Part shown: piece by piece, positions 40,742 to 48,957 of the stretch | Layout of the letters: each line of letters starts with the position of its first letter | Numbering within the stretch: the first letter of the stretch is position 1 | Origin: an uncultured Prevotella sp. | GTDB lineage: Bacteria; Bacteroidota; Bacteroidia; Bacteroidales; Bacteroidaceae | Assembly: GCA_900543975.1 (NCBI GenBank) | Contig: UQTI01000012.1 | Location: forward strand, 1 to 51,097 | Direction of reading: 5' to 3' | DNA length: 51,097 nucleotides | Position numbers and translations under genes: made by a program | The notes under the pieces: model-generated | Told to the model about the DNA's origin: nothing | Database searches by the model: none | Seen by the model: only the letters and a program-made list of their open reading frames with translations

Positions 40742-42079
40742 TTAAACGATCGGCAGCGAGGTGCCATTGATCTTTTGGTAGAAGTCGAGGGCGAAGATGT
40801 CGGTCATGCCACTAATGAAGTCGATGACCGCCATGATGCGCGTCTCAAGGTCCTCGCTTTCGATGTCATACTGGCTGCTGAAGCGGCGTATGAGCTGTTT
40901 CGAGTGGTAGTTGTCGGGACGGCAGGCGGCGTCGACGAGCGTCTCCATGAGCGTCTCCATGATCTTGTAACCGCTCAGCTCCACATCGAGCACCGGCTTG
41001 CTGTTGTATATCTTCTTCACGCTCAGCTTCTGACAGCGTCGGTAGGCATCGCGCACCTCGGGCGTTATGTGGTCGATGAGGCTGCCCTCGAACGTGCCGT
41101 CCAGAATCTCCTCTTCGTGGTCGCAGAACGCCTTGGCACACTCGTTTTCAAGCTTGCCAATGACGCATGCACGCATATACACAATCTCCTCGTTCTCATC
41201 GCTCACGCCCTCATCCTTGGCACGCTGCTGAATGTTTCGGCGCGTCTCCTCGTCGAAGAACGACAGAAACAGGTCGGCGGTCTCTTCATAGCTAAGAATC
41301 TTCAGCTTGTGCGAGTCCTCGATGTCCATGATTTCATAGCAAATGTCATCGGCAGCCTCCACCAGATAGACCAGCGGGTGACGGGCGTAGCGTAGCGGCT
41401 CACCCTCGGCAGAGAGACGGCGTATGCCCAGTTCTGTGGCAATGCGCACAAAGCTCTCGCGCTCCGTGCAGAAGAAGCCAAACTTGCCGTGCGTGCCTGC
41501 CCAGTGGCTCTCGAACGGATATTTCACGATGCTCGCCAGCATGGCGTAGGTCATCACGAATCCGCCCTCGCGGCGCCCGTGAAAACGGTGCGTGAGCAGA
41601 CGGAAAGCGTTGGCGTTGCCCTCAAAGTGTATGAGGTCGTTCCAGAAGTCGGGCGACAGATGCGTCTGCAGCTTTTGGCCCGCACCCTCGCGGAAGAACG
41701 CCTGTATGGCCTTCTCTCCACTGTGTCCGAACGGCGGGTTGCCCATGTCGTGTGCCAGACAGGCCGTGCTCACAATGGTGCCGAGCTCCTCAAACAGCGT
41801 TCCCGCCAACTCGGGTCGTCGCTGCTTGATCACGCGGGCTGTGTCGTTGCCTAACGACATGCCCACGCTCGCCACCTCCAGCGAGTGGGTGAGGCGGTTA
41901 TGCACAAAGATGCTGCCCGGCAGCGGAAACACCTGTGTCTTGTTCTGCATGCGGCGGAAGGGCGCTGAGAAGATCAAGCGGTCATAGTCGCGCTTAAACT
42001 CGGAGCGGTCGTCATGGCGCAGGCGGTGACGTTCCTCCTGCCCAAACCGTTTGTTAGATATGAGCTGGTTCCATTTCAT
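40742..42079 (-). CDS. dgt: Deoxyguanosinetriphosphate triphosphohydrolase-like protein
   Basis: 445 residues from ATG 42079 (MKWNQLISNKRFGQE). HD-domain motifs are RRMQNKTQVFPL, NRLTHSLEVASVG, CLAHDMGNPPFGHSGE (His-Asp) and VEAADDICYEIMDIED with the later Asp ligand. The family hydrolyses dGTP or other dNTPs to the nucleoside and tripolyphosphate, tuning dNTP pools. The frame stays open 29 codons further (MVFKACKEIV...), but a -7 box at 42085-42092 lies inside that stretch and its sequence is hydrophobic and unlike the family. The transcript would begin almost at the ATG. The next dNTP-related gene, dut, is about 2 kb away on the other strand. Confidence 0.92.
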   Translation of the reverse strand: MKWNQLISNKRFGQEERHRLRHDDRSEFKRDYDRLIFSAPFRRMQNKTQVFPLPGSIFVHNRLTHSLEVASVGMSLGNDTARVIKQRRPELAGTLFEELGTIVSTACLAHDMGNPPFGHSGEKAIQAFFREGAGQKLQTHLSPDFWNDLIHFEGNANAFRLLTHRFHGRREGGFVMTYAMLASIVKYPFESHWAGTHGKFGFFCTERESFVRIATELGIRRLSAEGEPLRYARHPLVYLVEAADDICYEIMDIEDSHKLKILSYEETADLFLSFFDEETRRNIQQRAKDEGVSDENEEIVYMRACVIGKLENECAKAFCDHEEEILDGTFEGSLIDHITPEVRDAYRRCQKLSVKKIYNSKPVLDVELSGYKIMETLMETLVDAACRPDNYHSKQLIRRFSSQYDIESEDLETRIMAVIDFISGMTDIFALDFYQKINGTSLPIV

Positions 42080-42084
42080 AGCGG

Positions 42085-42092
42085 CAAAGTTA
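42085..42092 (-). promoter_or_regulatory. Promoter -7 box (TAACTTTG) of dgt, leaderless
   Basis: The minus strand reads TAACTTTG only 5 bases before ATG 42079. The expected start (about 7 bases past the box) coincides with the start codon, so the mRNA may be leaderless. Confidence 0.5.
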
Positions 42093-42169
42093 ATAAAAAA
42101 ATGAGAAACGACCCATAAAAAACAAAAATGTAACAAAACAATCTCTTTACATGCCTTGAAAACCACGTC

Positions 42170-42290
42170 TTTATCTTCTTGCCCTTAACCTTCATCTTCT
42201 TCATTTCATTTTCCTTATCTTCTCAATCTTCCTCATCTTCTCAATCTTTAAATTTCTTTTCCCTATCCTCATCTTCTTTGTTGTTTCTTT
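42170..42290. other. Pyrimidine-rich spacer between dgt and the ATPase gene
   Basis: A C/T-rich tract with repeated words CTTCATCTTCTTCAT, TCTTCTCAATCTTCC and CATCTTCTCAATCTT. No gene or clear site is seen. Confidence 0.5.
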
Positions 42291-42296
42291 ATAAAA

Positions 42297-42434
42297 CTTG
42301 CGCAAACGTATCTAAAAACACCCGTTAGCGCAGATTATCCGTTTTTAAACTTGCGCAAACATATCTAAAAATATATGTTAGCGCAATTTATTTGATTTAA
42401 AACTTGCGCAAACGCATGTTTTTGACTATATTTG
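42297..42434. repeat. Three 53-bp direct repeats with TTGCGCAA dyads overlapping the ATPase promoter
   Basis: Units begin with CTTGCGCAAAC at 42297, 42350 and 42403, exactly 53 bases apart. In the first two, TGCGCAAAC is followed about 16 bases later by GTTAGCGCA, its near reverse complement, making an imperfect dyad. The third ends in TTTGCGCA, which overlaps the -7 box TATATTTG (42427-42434). The layout suggests operators for a repressor, possibly the ATPase itself. Confidence 0.85.
42427..42434 (+). promoter_or_regulatory. Promoter -7 box (TATATTTG) of the AAA ATPase gene
   Basis: TATATTTG, with CTTG (one mismatch to TTTG) 20 bases upstream at 42403-42406. The predicted start near 42441 gives a 22-base leader. 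Both elements lie inside the third 53-bp repeat. Confidence 0.6.
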
Positions 42435-42462
42435 CGCAGGTAATAATAAAAAACACTCTATT

Positions 42463-43923
42463 ATGAATCAAAAACTGATAGGAAGAGAACCGGAACTTGG
42501 TGCTCTGAACAGATACTTCACTTCTGGACGGTCAGAGTTTATTGCTGTGTACGGTAGACGCCGAGTGGGTAAGACCTTTCTCATACGCAAGAGCGTGGAT
42601 GACCAGTTTGCGTTCTTTATGACAGGTGTGCATGGGGCTTCAAAAACAGATCAGTTGCTTAACTTCAGCATAGCGTTACAAAAATATTCCAATGCGCCGT
42701 ATATCAGCATACAACGTAACTGGTTGCTCGCGTTTCATGCGCTTGCCACATATCTTGAGACGCTACCTGAAGGCAACAAGTATGTGTTCATTGACGAGTT
42801 GCCGTGGATGGATACGCCACGCTCGGGTTTTATAGCTGCTCTTGAAAACTTCTGGAACAGTTGGGCTGTGTTGCGCAACGACATAAAACTTATTGTATGC
42901 GGTTCGGCCACATCATGGATGATAAGCAACCTTATTCACAACCGAGGAGGGTTGCATAACCGTCTAACTCACCACATTAAGGTCAATCCGTTCACTCTGC
43001 GCGAATGTGAAAACTATTTTTCCGCTTACAATTTCGGTTATAGTCGTAAGCAAATAGCTGAATGTTACATGGTTATGGGCGGAATACCTTATTACATGTC
43101 TATGCTTGACCGTTCGCTCAGTCTTGCCCAGAACATCGACAATCTCTTTTTTGCAGACAATGCCGAACTTGCCAACGAGTTTGAAGATCTTTATAGGGCG
43201 TTGTTCCGCAAGTCGGCAGCACATGTTGCTGTGGTCACAGCTCTTGCCACAAAGGGAATAGGCATGACGCGTCAAGAGCTTGTCAGCGCTACCGATGTTA
43301 CAGACAACGGCCTCTTTTCTACCGTTCTTGAGGAGCTACAACAGTGTGGCTTCATACGCGCTTATGAGCCTTTCTCCAATGGAAAAACTGTAGCTTTACA
43401 ACGTCAAAGTAGAGACACTCTGTTCCAACTTGTCGATTTCTACACTCTGTTCTACTTTAAATTTGTCAGAAACAACCGCTACCGCGACTCTCATTTCTGG
43501 TCCGCATCGCTTAACAGTCCGATGCACAACACCTGGGCCGGACTGTCGTTTGAGATGTTGTGTCTCAGTCATGTTGAAACGATAAAGCAGGTTCTTGGAA
43601 TATCGGGCATACAGACTCTTGTGTGTTCATGGCGTAGCTCTGAAAAGGCAGGCAACGGCGTACAAATAGACTTGCTTATAGACAGAAAAGATGAAACCGT
43701 GAACCTGTGCGAAATAAAATTTTGTAATGACGAATACGCCATCGACAACGATTACGAGCAACGCCTCCTTCGTAAGGTCAACACGTTCATCGCTGAGACG
43801 AAGACAAAGAAAACAGTCATTCTCACCATGATAACAACTTTTGGCATAAAAGAGAACAAACACAGCGACATCGTGCAGAAGCGCATTGTGCTTGATGACC
43901 TGTTCGGTGGCTTTTTTGTTTAA
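42463..43923 (+). CDS. AAA-type ATPase with C-terminal PD-(D/E)XK-like domain (DUF234 type)
   Basis: 486 residues. Walker A is GRRRVGKT (31-38) and Walker B YVFIDELPWMD (Asp111-Glu112). The fold belongs to the STAND/MNS-like archaeal-type ATPases common in Bacteroidetes. A winged-helix region follows (about 258-305, MTRQELVSATDVTDNGLFSTVLEELQ). The C-terminal domain has Asp403 in VQIDLLIDR and Glu417-Ile-Lys419 in LCEIKFC, the D...ExK pattern of restriction-like nucleases. The function of this family is not established; roles in mobile elements or defence have been suggested by domain content. Composition is more AT-rich than the neighbours, and the 53-bp repeats upstream fit a laterally acquired, self-controlled single gene. 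Confidence 0.85.
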   Translation: MNQKLIGREPELGALNRYFTSGRSEFIAVYGRRRVGKTFLIRKSVDDQFAFFMTGVHGASKTDQLLNFSIALQKYSNAPYISIQRNWLLAFHALATYLETLPEGNKYVFIDELPWMDTPRSGFIAALENFWNSWAVLRNDIKLIVCGSATSWMISNLIHNRGGLHNRLTHHIKVNPFTLRECENYFSAYNFGYSRKQIAECYMVMGGIPYYMSMLDRSLSLAQNIDNLFFADNAELANEFEDLYRALFRKSAAHVAVVTALATKGIGMTRQELVSATDVTDNGLFSTVLEELQQCGFIRAYEPFSNGKTVALQRQSRDTLFQLVDFYTLFYFKFVRNNRYRDSHFWSASLNSPMHNTWAGLSFEMLCLSHVETIKQVLGISGIQTLVCSWRSSEKAGNGVQIDLLIDRKDETVNLCEIKFCNDEYAIDNDYEQRLLRKVNTFIAETKTKKTVILTMITTFGIKENKHSDIVQKRIVLDDLFGGFFV

Positions 43924-43991
43924 ATGCCCAATCCATCATCCCCTTCAACCATTTTTAGCACAAAAAATGAAGCAATGTGGATAATAATCAG

Positions 43992-43999
43992 TATTTTTG
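43992..43999 (+). promoter_or_regulatory. Promoter -7 box (TATTTTTG) of the dut operon
   Basis: TATTTTTG with a predicted start near 44006 and a 17-base leader to ATG 44023. It would drive dut and the overlapping genes behind it. Confidence 0.6.
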
Positions 44000-44022
44000 C
44001 ATCTTAAATACTCAAGAAAAAA

Positions 44023-44475
44023 ATGACAATGACAGATATTACCGAAGTGAAAGTAATCAACCGCAGCCATCACCCCCTGCCACAGTATGCAACGCCGCTA
44101 AGCGCCGGCATGGATCTGCGTGCCAACATCGACGCGCCCATAACCCTTCGCCCGCTTGAGCGCTGCCTCATACCCACAGGCCTCTTTATAGCGCTGCCCC
44201 CAGGCTATGAGGCACAGGTGCGCCCCCGCAGCGGACTGGCTCTGAAGAAGGGCATCACCGTGCTCAACTCGCCTGGCACCATCGATGCCGACTATCGTGG
44301 CGAACTGATGGTGCTGCTGGTGAACCTCTCGTCAGATAATTTTGTGGTTAACGACGGCGAACGCATTGCCCAGATGGTGGTGGCACGCCATGCACAGGTG
44401 CAGTTTGTCCCCGTCACAGAGCTCGACAGCACCGAGCGCGGCGAGGGAGGCTACGGCCACACGGGAGTAAAATGA
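44023..44475 (+). CDS. dut: Deoxyuridine 5'-triphosphate nucleotidohydrolase
   Basis: 150 residues, the size of trimeric dUTPases. All five motifs are recognisable: SAGMDLRAN (1), RPRSGLALKKGI (2), PGTIDADYRGE (3), NDGERIAQMVV (4) and the Gly-rich end RGEGGYGHTG (5). It converts dUTP to dUMP, keeping uracil out of DNA and feeding dTMP synthesis. ATG 44023 or 44029 are both possible. Its stop overlaps the start of the TPR gene by 4 bases (ATGA). Confidence 0.97.
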   Translation: MTMTDITEVKVINRSHHPLPQYATPLSAGMDLRANIDAPITLRPLERCLIPTGLFIALPPGYEAQVRPRSGLALKKGITVLNSPGTIDADYRGELMVLLVNLSSDNFVVNDGERIAQMVVARHAQVQFVPVTELDSTERGEGGYGHTGVK

Positions 44476-46316
44476 ACCCCATAACACAAACGACAATGCG
44501 ACATATCCATTTCAACCATACACCCCTCGTCTTTGTGGCCCTGATCATGGCCTTGGTCTTCGGACCTGCGCTGGCAGGCAACCTGCCTTTCATGAAGGAC
44601 AACCACAAGGACAAAAAGACCACCATTTTTGAGGCAAAGGAGCAGGGTAATACCTGCGCCTTTGCCGATAGTCTCTCGCGCAACGACAGCCGACGCTACG
44701 ACTATTTCTTTCTTGAGGCCGTGCGACAGCAGAACGCGGGCAACCTTGATGCCGCCTTCGACCTGCTGAACCATTGCATAAGCATCAACCCCAAGGCGGC
44801 GGAGGCCTATTATCTCGCAGCGCTCTATTATTCGGAGCTCAACAACGACACCATGGCGCTCAACTATCTGCAGAAGGCAGCAACGCTCAGTCCGGCCAAC
44901 GACACATACCAAGAGCAGGTGGCGCAATATTTTATCGGAACAAACAGCTACGCCAAGGCCATTGAAGCCTACGAGCGTCTATATAAGCACCACCGCGACC
45001 GTAGCGACATACTCAGCGTGCTCACACAGCTCTACCGTCATGAGAAAGACTATGACAACATGCTGCGCTGTCTGGAGCTGATGGAGGAGGTCGACGGCTC
45101 CAGCGAGGAGCTGACGCTGGCAAAGATGAACGTCTATGAGCTGAAGGGCGACAGAAAGATGGCGCTCAAGCAGCTGCGCTCGCTCGTCGACAGCCACCCC
45201 AACGAGCCCAACTATAAGGTCATGCTCGGCAACTGGCTCCTTCAGAACGACCGTAAGAACGATGCCTACAAGCTGTTCACGGCTGCCGTGGAGGCAGACC
45301 CCGAGAGCGAGTATGCCCTCACGTCGCTTTACGACTATTACAGACAGGCGGGCCGCGACTCGCTCGCCACACAGCTGCGCGACCGCATATTGCTCAGCGC
45401 AAAGACCAATATAAAAACCAAAACATCGATGGTCAAGCAGGTCATCGATGAGAACGAGGCTCAAGGCGGCGACAGCACACAGGTGCTCGCCCTCCTCGAC
45501 AGGATGGAGCAAGCTTCTCCCAAGGACGATAACGTGGCGATGCTCCGTGCGGTGTATATGGAGCTGAAGAAGATGCCCGACTCGACGGTGTGTCACGCCC
45601 TGCAAAAGGTCATCGACATCTCGCCCGACAACGCCCCGGCACGTCTGCAACTGCTGCAGAAGCTCTGGCCCATGGAGCGCTGGGACGACATCATCGCCGC
45701 ATCATCACAGGCCATACAGTATATCCCCGACGAGATGGCGTTCTACTATTTTCTCGGCCTGGCCCACTACCAGAAGAATGAGAGCGACGCTGCCCTCGAT
45801 GCCTTCCGCCGTGGTGTCGGCGAGATAACGCAGGAGAGCAACCCCGAGTTTGTGTCCGACTTCTACGCTCTCATGGGCGACATCCTCTACACCAAGGGTC
45901 AGGAGAAGGAGGCGTTCGCTGCCTACGACAGTTGTCTGCAATGGAAGAGCGACAACATATCGTGCCTCAACAACTATGCCTACTATCTGAGCGAGAAGAA
46001 CCTCAACCTCACCAAGGCTGAGGAGATGAGCTACCGCACGGTAAAGGCCGAACCCGACAACGCGACCTATCTCGACACCTACGCCTGGATCTTGTATCAG
46101 CAGAAGCGTTATGCCGAGGCAAAGATATACATAGACCAGGCGGTGAAGAACGACACCGACACGGTGCATGTCACGCCTGTGGTCATTGACCATGCAGGAG
46201 AGATCTACATGAAGCTTGGCGACCCCGACCGCGCCGTCAGCTTCTGGCAGCTGGCCATCTCGCGAGGCGGCGACAAGGCTTTGTTTGAACGAAAAATCAA
46301 AAAGGCGAAAAAATGA
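44472..46316 (+). CDS. Exported tetratricopeptide repeat protein
   Basis: 614 residues. A hydrophobic N-terminal segment (LVFVALIMALVFGPALAG) is a signal peptide or anchor. The rest is helical, with TPR units recognisable in NLDAAFDLLNHCISINPKAA, NDTMALNYLQKAATLSPAND, SYAKAIEAYERLYKHHRDR, MAFYYFLGLAHYQKNESDAA and NLTKAEEMSYRTVKAEPDN. Such proteins are scaffolds; in Bacteroidetes this one is regularly found between dut and the DUF4292 lipoprotein gene, suggesting a cell-envelope role. It overlaps both neighbours by 4 bases. The exact partner is unknown. Confidence 0.88.
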   Translation: MNPITQTTMRHIHFNHTPLVFVALIMALVFGPALAGNLPFMKDNHKDKKTTIFEAKEQGNTCAFADSLSRNDSRRYDYFFLEAVRQQNAGNLDAAFDLLNHCISINPKAAEAYYLAALYYSELNNDTMALNYLQKAATLSPANDTYQEQVAQYFIGTNSYAKAIEAYERLYKHHRDRSDILSVLTQLYRHEKDYDNMLRCLELMEEVDGSSEELTLAKMNVYELKGDRKMALKQLRSLVDSHPNEPNYKVMLGNWLLQNDRKNDAYKLFTAAVEADPESEYALTSLYDYYRQAGRDSLATQLRDRILLSAKTNIKTKTSMVKQVIDENEAQGGDSTQVLALLDRMEQASPKDDNVAMLRAVYMELKKMPDSTVCHALQKVIDISPDNAPARLQLLQKLWPMERWDDIIAASSQAIQYIPDEMAFYYFLGLAHYQKNESDAALDAFRRGVGEITQESNPEFVSDFYALMGDILYTKGQEKEAFAAYDSCLQWKSDNISCLNNYAYYLSEKNLNLTKAEEMSYRTVKAEPDNATYLDTYAWILYQQKRYAEAKIYIDQAVKNDTDTVHVTPVVIDHAGEIYMKLGDPDRAVSFWQLAISRGGDKALFERKIKKAKK

Positions 46317-47221
46317 AAACAAAAGTTATACTCATGGCAGCAGCCATCGCTGCTCCTTTGCTGCTCGGTTCTTGCGCCTCAAAGAAGGCTGTGGCCGACG
46401 GCACCGCAACATCATCCACCTCGTCGAAGCACAACGCCAAGACCGAGGCTGCCGACGACAACACCGTCACGACCATGGCGTTCCTGCAAAAGGTCAACGA
46501 CAACCAGGTCTATGCCAACGACATCGTGGGCAACATCAGCTTCAACCTCACAGCAGGAAGCAAGGACATCACCGTGCCGGGAGCGCTGCGCATGCGCAAG
46601 GACAAGGTCATCCGTCTCCAACTCTTCATACCCATCCTCGGAACAGAGGTGGGCCGACTGGAGTTTACGCCCGACTATGTGCTCGTCATTGACCGTCTGC
46701 ACAAGGAATATGTGAAGGCCGACTATTCACAAGTCGACTTCCTACGCCAGAACGGCATCTCCTTCTACAGCCTTCAGTCGCTCTTCTGGAACCAGCTCTT
46801 TGTGCCGGGAGAGAAGAAGGTCGGTCAGGGACAGCTCAAGAAGTTTGATGCCGCGCTCGCCGGCACCACACCACGGGTCACGGTGACGCAAAACAGCGGC
46901 CGCATGCAGATGGCATGGCAGACCGACCGCCAGACAGGACGCATAAACGAGGCCAACATCCTGTACCGCAGTCAGACTCACGGCGAGTCGACGCTCAACT
47001 GGAAATATTCTTCTTTCAAGGCCGTGGGTGTGAAGCAGTTTCCGGCACAGCAGGTTTTCAAGTTTTCCACAACAGCCTCCAAAAAGGTGCCGCCTGTGCA
47101 GGTGAGCATCAGGATGAACGACGTCAAGACATCGTCCAACTGGGATGCCCTCACGGAGGTGTCGCCAAAATATAAGCAGATCGACGCTACCGACGTGCTG
47201 CAGAAGCTGTTGCAGTTTTAA
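46313..47221 (+). CDS. DUF4292 lipoprotein
   Basis: 302 residues. The signal sequence ends in the lipobox LLGSC (Cys at about residue 21), so it is lipidated and membrane-anchored on the periplasmic side. The body, with GNISFNLTAGSKDITVPGAL and RLQLFIPILGTEVGRLEFTPDYVLVIDR, has the beta-rich pattern of DUF4292, which resembles the LolA/LolB lipoprotein carrier fold. A role in lipoprotein trafficking is possible but not shown. It overlaps the TPR gene by 4 bases and precedes the EnvC-like gene by 46. Confidence 0.88.
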   Translation: MKTKVILMAAAIAAPLLLGSCASKKAVADGTATSSTSSKHNAKTEAADDNTVTTMAFLQKVNDNQVYANDIVGNISFNLTAGSKDITVPGALRMRKDKVIRLQLFIPILGTEVGRLEFTPDYVLVIDRLHKEYVKADYSQVDFLRQNGISFYSLQSLFWNQLFVPGEKKVGQGQLKKFDAALAGTTPRVTVTQNSGRMQMAWQTDRQTGRINEANILYRSQTHGESTLNWKYSSFKAVGVKQFPAQQVFKFSTTASKKVPPVQVSIRMNDVKTSSNWDALTEVSPKYKQIDATDVLQKLLQF

Positions 47222-47267
47222 GCCCGCGCACATGTCACCCCTCTTTTTTATCTGAAAAAATCAATTA

Positions 47268-48938
47268 ATGTCAATGAAAAGAATAATCATTGTTTCTCTC
47301 CTCGCTCTGCTCGCCTTCTCCACACAGGCGCAGCAGAAGCGCAACACGTCAAAGCAAAAGGCCACGGTCACACGCTCTACAGCAACAAAGCGCAAGAGCT
47401 CCGCTGCCTCGTCGCGCAACAACGCGGCAAGAAAAGGTGCGCAGAAAACCAAGGGCAGGCAGACAGCTAAGAACAAGGGCAAGGGCAAGAAAGGTACAGC
47501 CAGCTACACCAACGCCTCCATTCGCGGTCTGCAGAACCAGCGCTCGCAGGTGCAGAAAAAAATAAAACAGCAGGAGCAGGCCCTTCGTGCCAACAAGGCC
47601 GACGTGAAGAAGCGTCTGCAAAACCTCATGGTGATCAACACCGAGATAGGGGAGCGACAGAAGAAGATTGACAACATACAGAGCGACATCTCCCATATCG
47701 ACAACAACATCGGCATCCTGAACGCCCAGCTCAAGACGCTTGAGCAGCAGCTTAACGAGCGTAAGGCGCGTTACATAAAGTCGATGCGTTACATCACCCG
47801 TCAGCACACCTTCCAGGACCGTCTGCTCTTCATCCTCTCGGCGAGGGGCTTCGCGCAGATGTATCGTCGTCTGAGGTTTGCACGCGAGTATGCCGCCTAC
47901 CAGCGTGTGCAGGGCGAGGCTGTGAAGGCCAAGCAGGCACAGGTCGACGATAAGCACCGTCAGCTGCAACAGGTCAAGGGCCACAAGACCACGCTGCTCG
48001 CAAAAGGTCAGGAGGAGCGCAAGGCTCTTGAGGGTCAGCAGACGGAGCAGCAAAACATGGTGGCATCGCTGCAAAAACAGCAGAAGACCATTCAGCAGAT
48101 CATAGACCAGCAGAAGAAGGTTAACGCAAAGCTCAACGCCGAGATCGACCGGCAGATAGCCATAGAGGTGGAGAAGGCCCGCAAACGTGCCGAGGAGGAG
48201 GCCCGCCGCAAGGCTGAGGCCGAGGCTGCACGAAAACGGGCTGCCGAGCTGGCACGCAAGAAGGCGCAGGCTGAGGCTGAGGCGCGTGAGAACGCACGGC
48301 GTGTTGCCGAGGCGAAGGCGCGTGAGCAACGCCTCAAGGAGGCGGCGCGTCTGGCGGCACAGCGTGAGAACGCGGCACAGCGCGAACGTGCCGAGCAGGC
48401 GGCGCGTGAGGCCGAGGCTGCACGTCTGGCGGCTGAGCGCAAGGCTGAGGCCGATGCCAAGCGCAGCAAGAAGGCTATTGCTGAGGTCAAGGAGAATGCT
48501 CACGAGGCACTTACCGTGCCGTCGGCTGACCGTGCGCTGTCGGGAGCGTTCGAGCAGAACCGTGGCCGTCTGCCCATGCCCATCACGGGCAGCTACCGTG
48601 TGGTGAGCCATTTCGGACAGTATAACGTGGAGGGCCTGAAGGGTGTGACGCTCGACAACAAGGGCATCAACATCCTCGGATCGCCTGGCGCACAGGCACG
48701 AAGCATCTACAACGGCGAGGTGAGTGCCGTCTTCGGCTTTAGCGGCTCCATGGTGGTCATGGTGCGCCACGGCTCTTACATCTCGGTCTACTGTAACCTC
48801 TCGTCTGTGTGTGTGAGCCGCGGACAGAAGGTGTCGACACGTCAGGCCCTCGGAACGGTGGGACGCGACCACATCCTTCAGTTCCAGCTACGACATAACA
48901 TGGCCAAGCTCAACCCTGAGAGCTGGATCGGCCGATAA
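47268..48938 (+). CDS. EnvC-like murein hydrolase activator with degenerate LytM domain
   Basis: 556 residues with signal peptide MSMKRIIIVSLLALLAFSTQA. A basic low-complexity segment (about 22-78) precedes a long coiled coil (about 85-285) and an Ala/Arg/Glu-rich helix (about 290-405). The C-terminal LytM/M23 domain starts near PMPITGSYRVVSHFGQ. Metal ligands are lost: the HxxxD motif reads Asn464-Lys-Gly-Ile-Asn468, and the HxH end reads LQFQLR. That matches EnvC-type activators, which have no peptidase activity but switch on amidases at the septum. Here the target amidase could be encoded elsewhere. ATG 47268 or 47274 can be the start. Confidence 0.9.
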   Translation: MSMKRIIIVSLLALLAFSTQAQQKRNTSKQKATVTRSTATKRKSSAASSRNNAARKGAQKTKGRQTAKNKGKGKKGTASYTNASIRGLQNQRSQVQKKIKQQEQALRANKADVKKRLQNLMVINTEIGERQKKIDNIQSDISHIDNNIGILNAQLKTLEQQLNERKARYIKSMRYITRQHTFQDRLLFILSARGFAQMYRRLRFAREYAAYQRVQGEAVKAKQAQVDDKHRQLQQVKGHKTTLLAKGQEERKALEGQQTEQQNMVASLQKQQKTIQQIIDQQKKVNAKLNAEIDRQIAIEVEKARKRAEEEARRKAEAEAARKRAAELARKKAQAEAEARENARRVAEAKAREQRLKEAARLAAQRENAAQRERAEQAAREAEAARLAAERKAEADAKRSKKAIAEVKENAHEALTVPSADRALSGAFEQNRGRLPMPITGSYRVVSHFGQYNVEGLKGVTLDNKGINILGSPGAQARSIYNGEVSAVFGFSGSMVVMVRHGSYISVYCNLSSVCVSRGQKVSTRQALGTVGRDHILQFQLRHNMAKLNPESWIGR

Positions 48939-48957
48939 CCTTTCAACCTTTTTTCTT

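Noticed and set aside
42080..42166. 29-codon upstream extension of dgt
   Set aside because: It contains the promoter box and is hydrophobic, unlike the family's start.
47349..48872. 507-codon open frame on the minus strand
   Set aside because: It is antisense to the EnvC-like gene and reflects its codon bias; Leu-rich with no motif.
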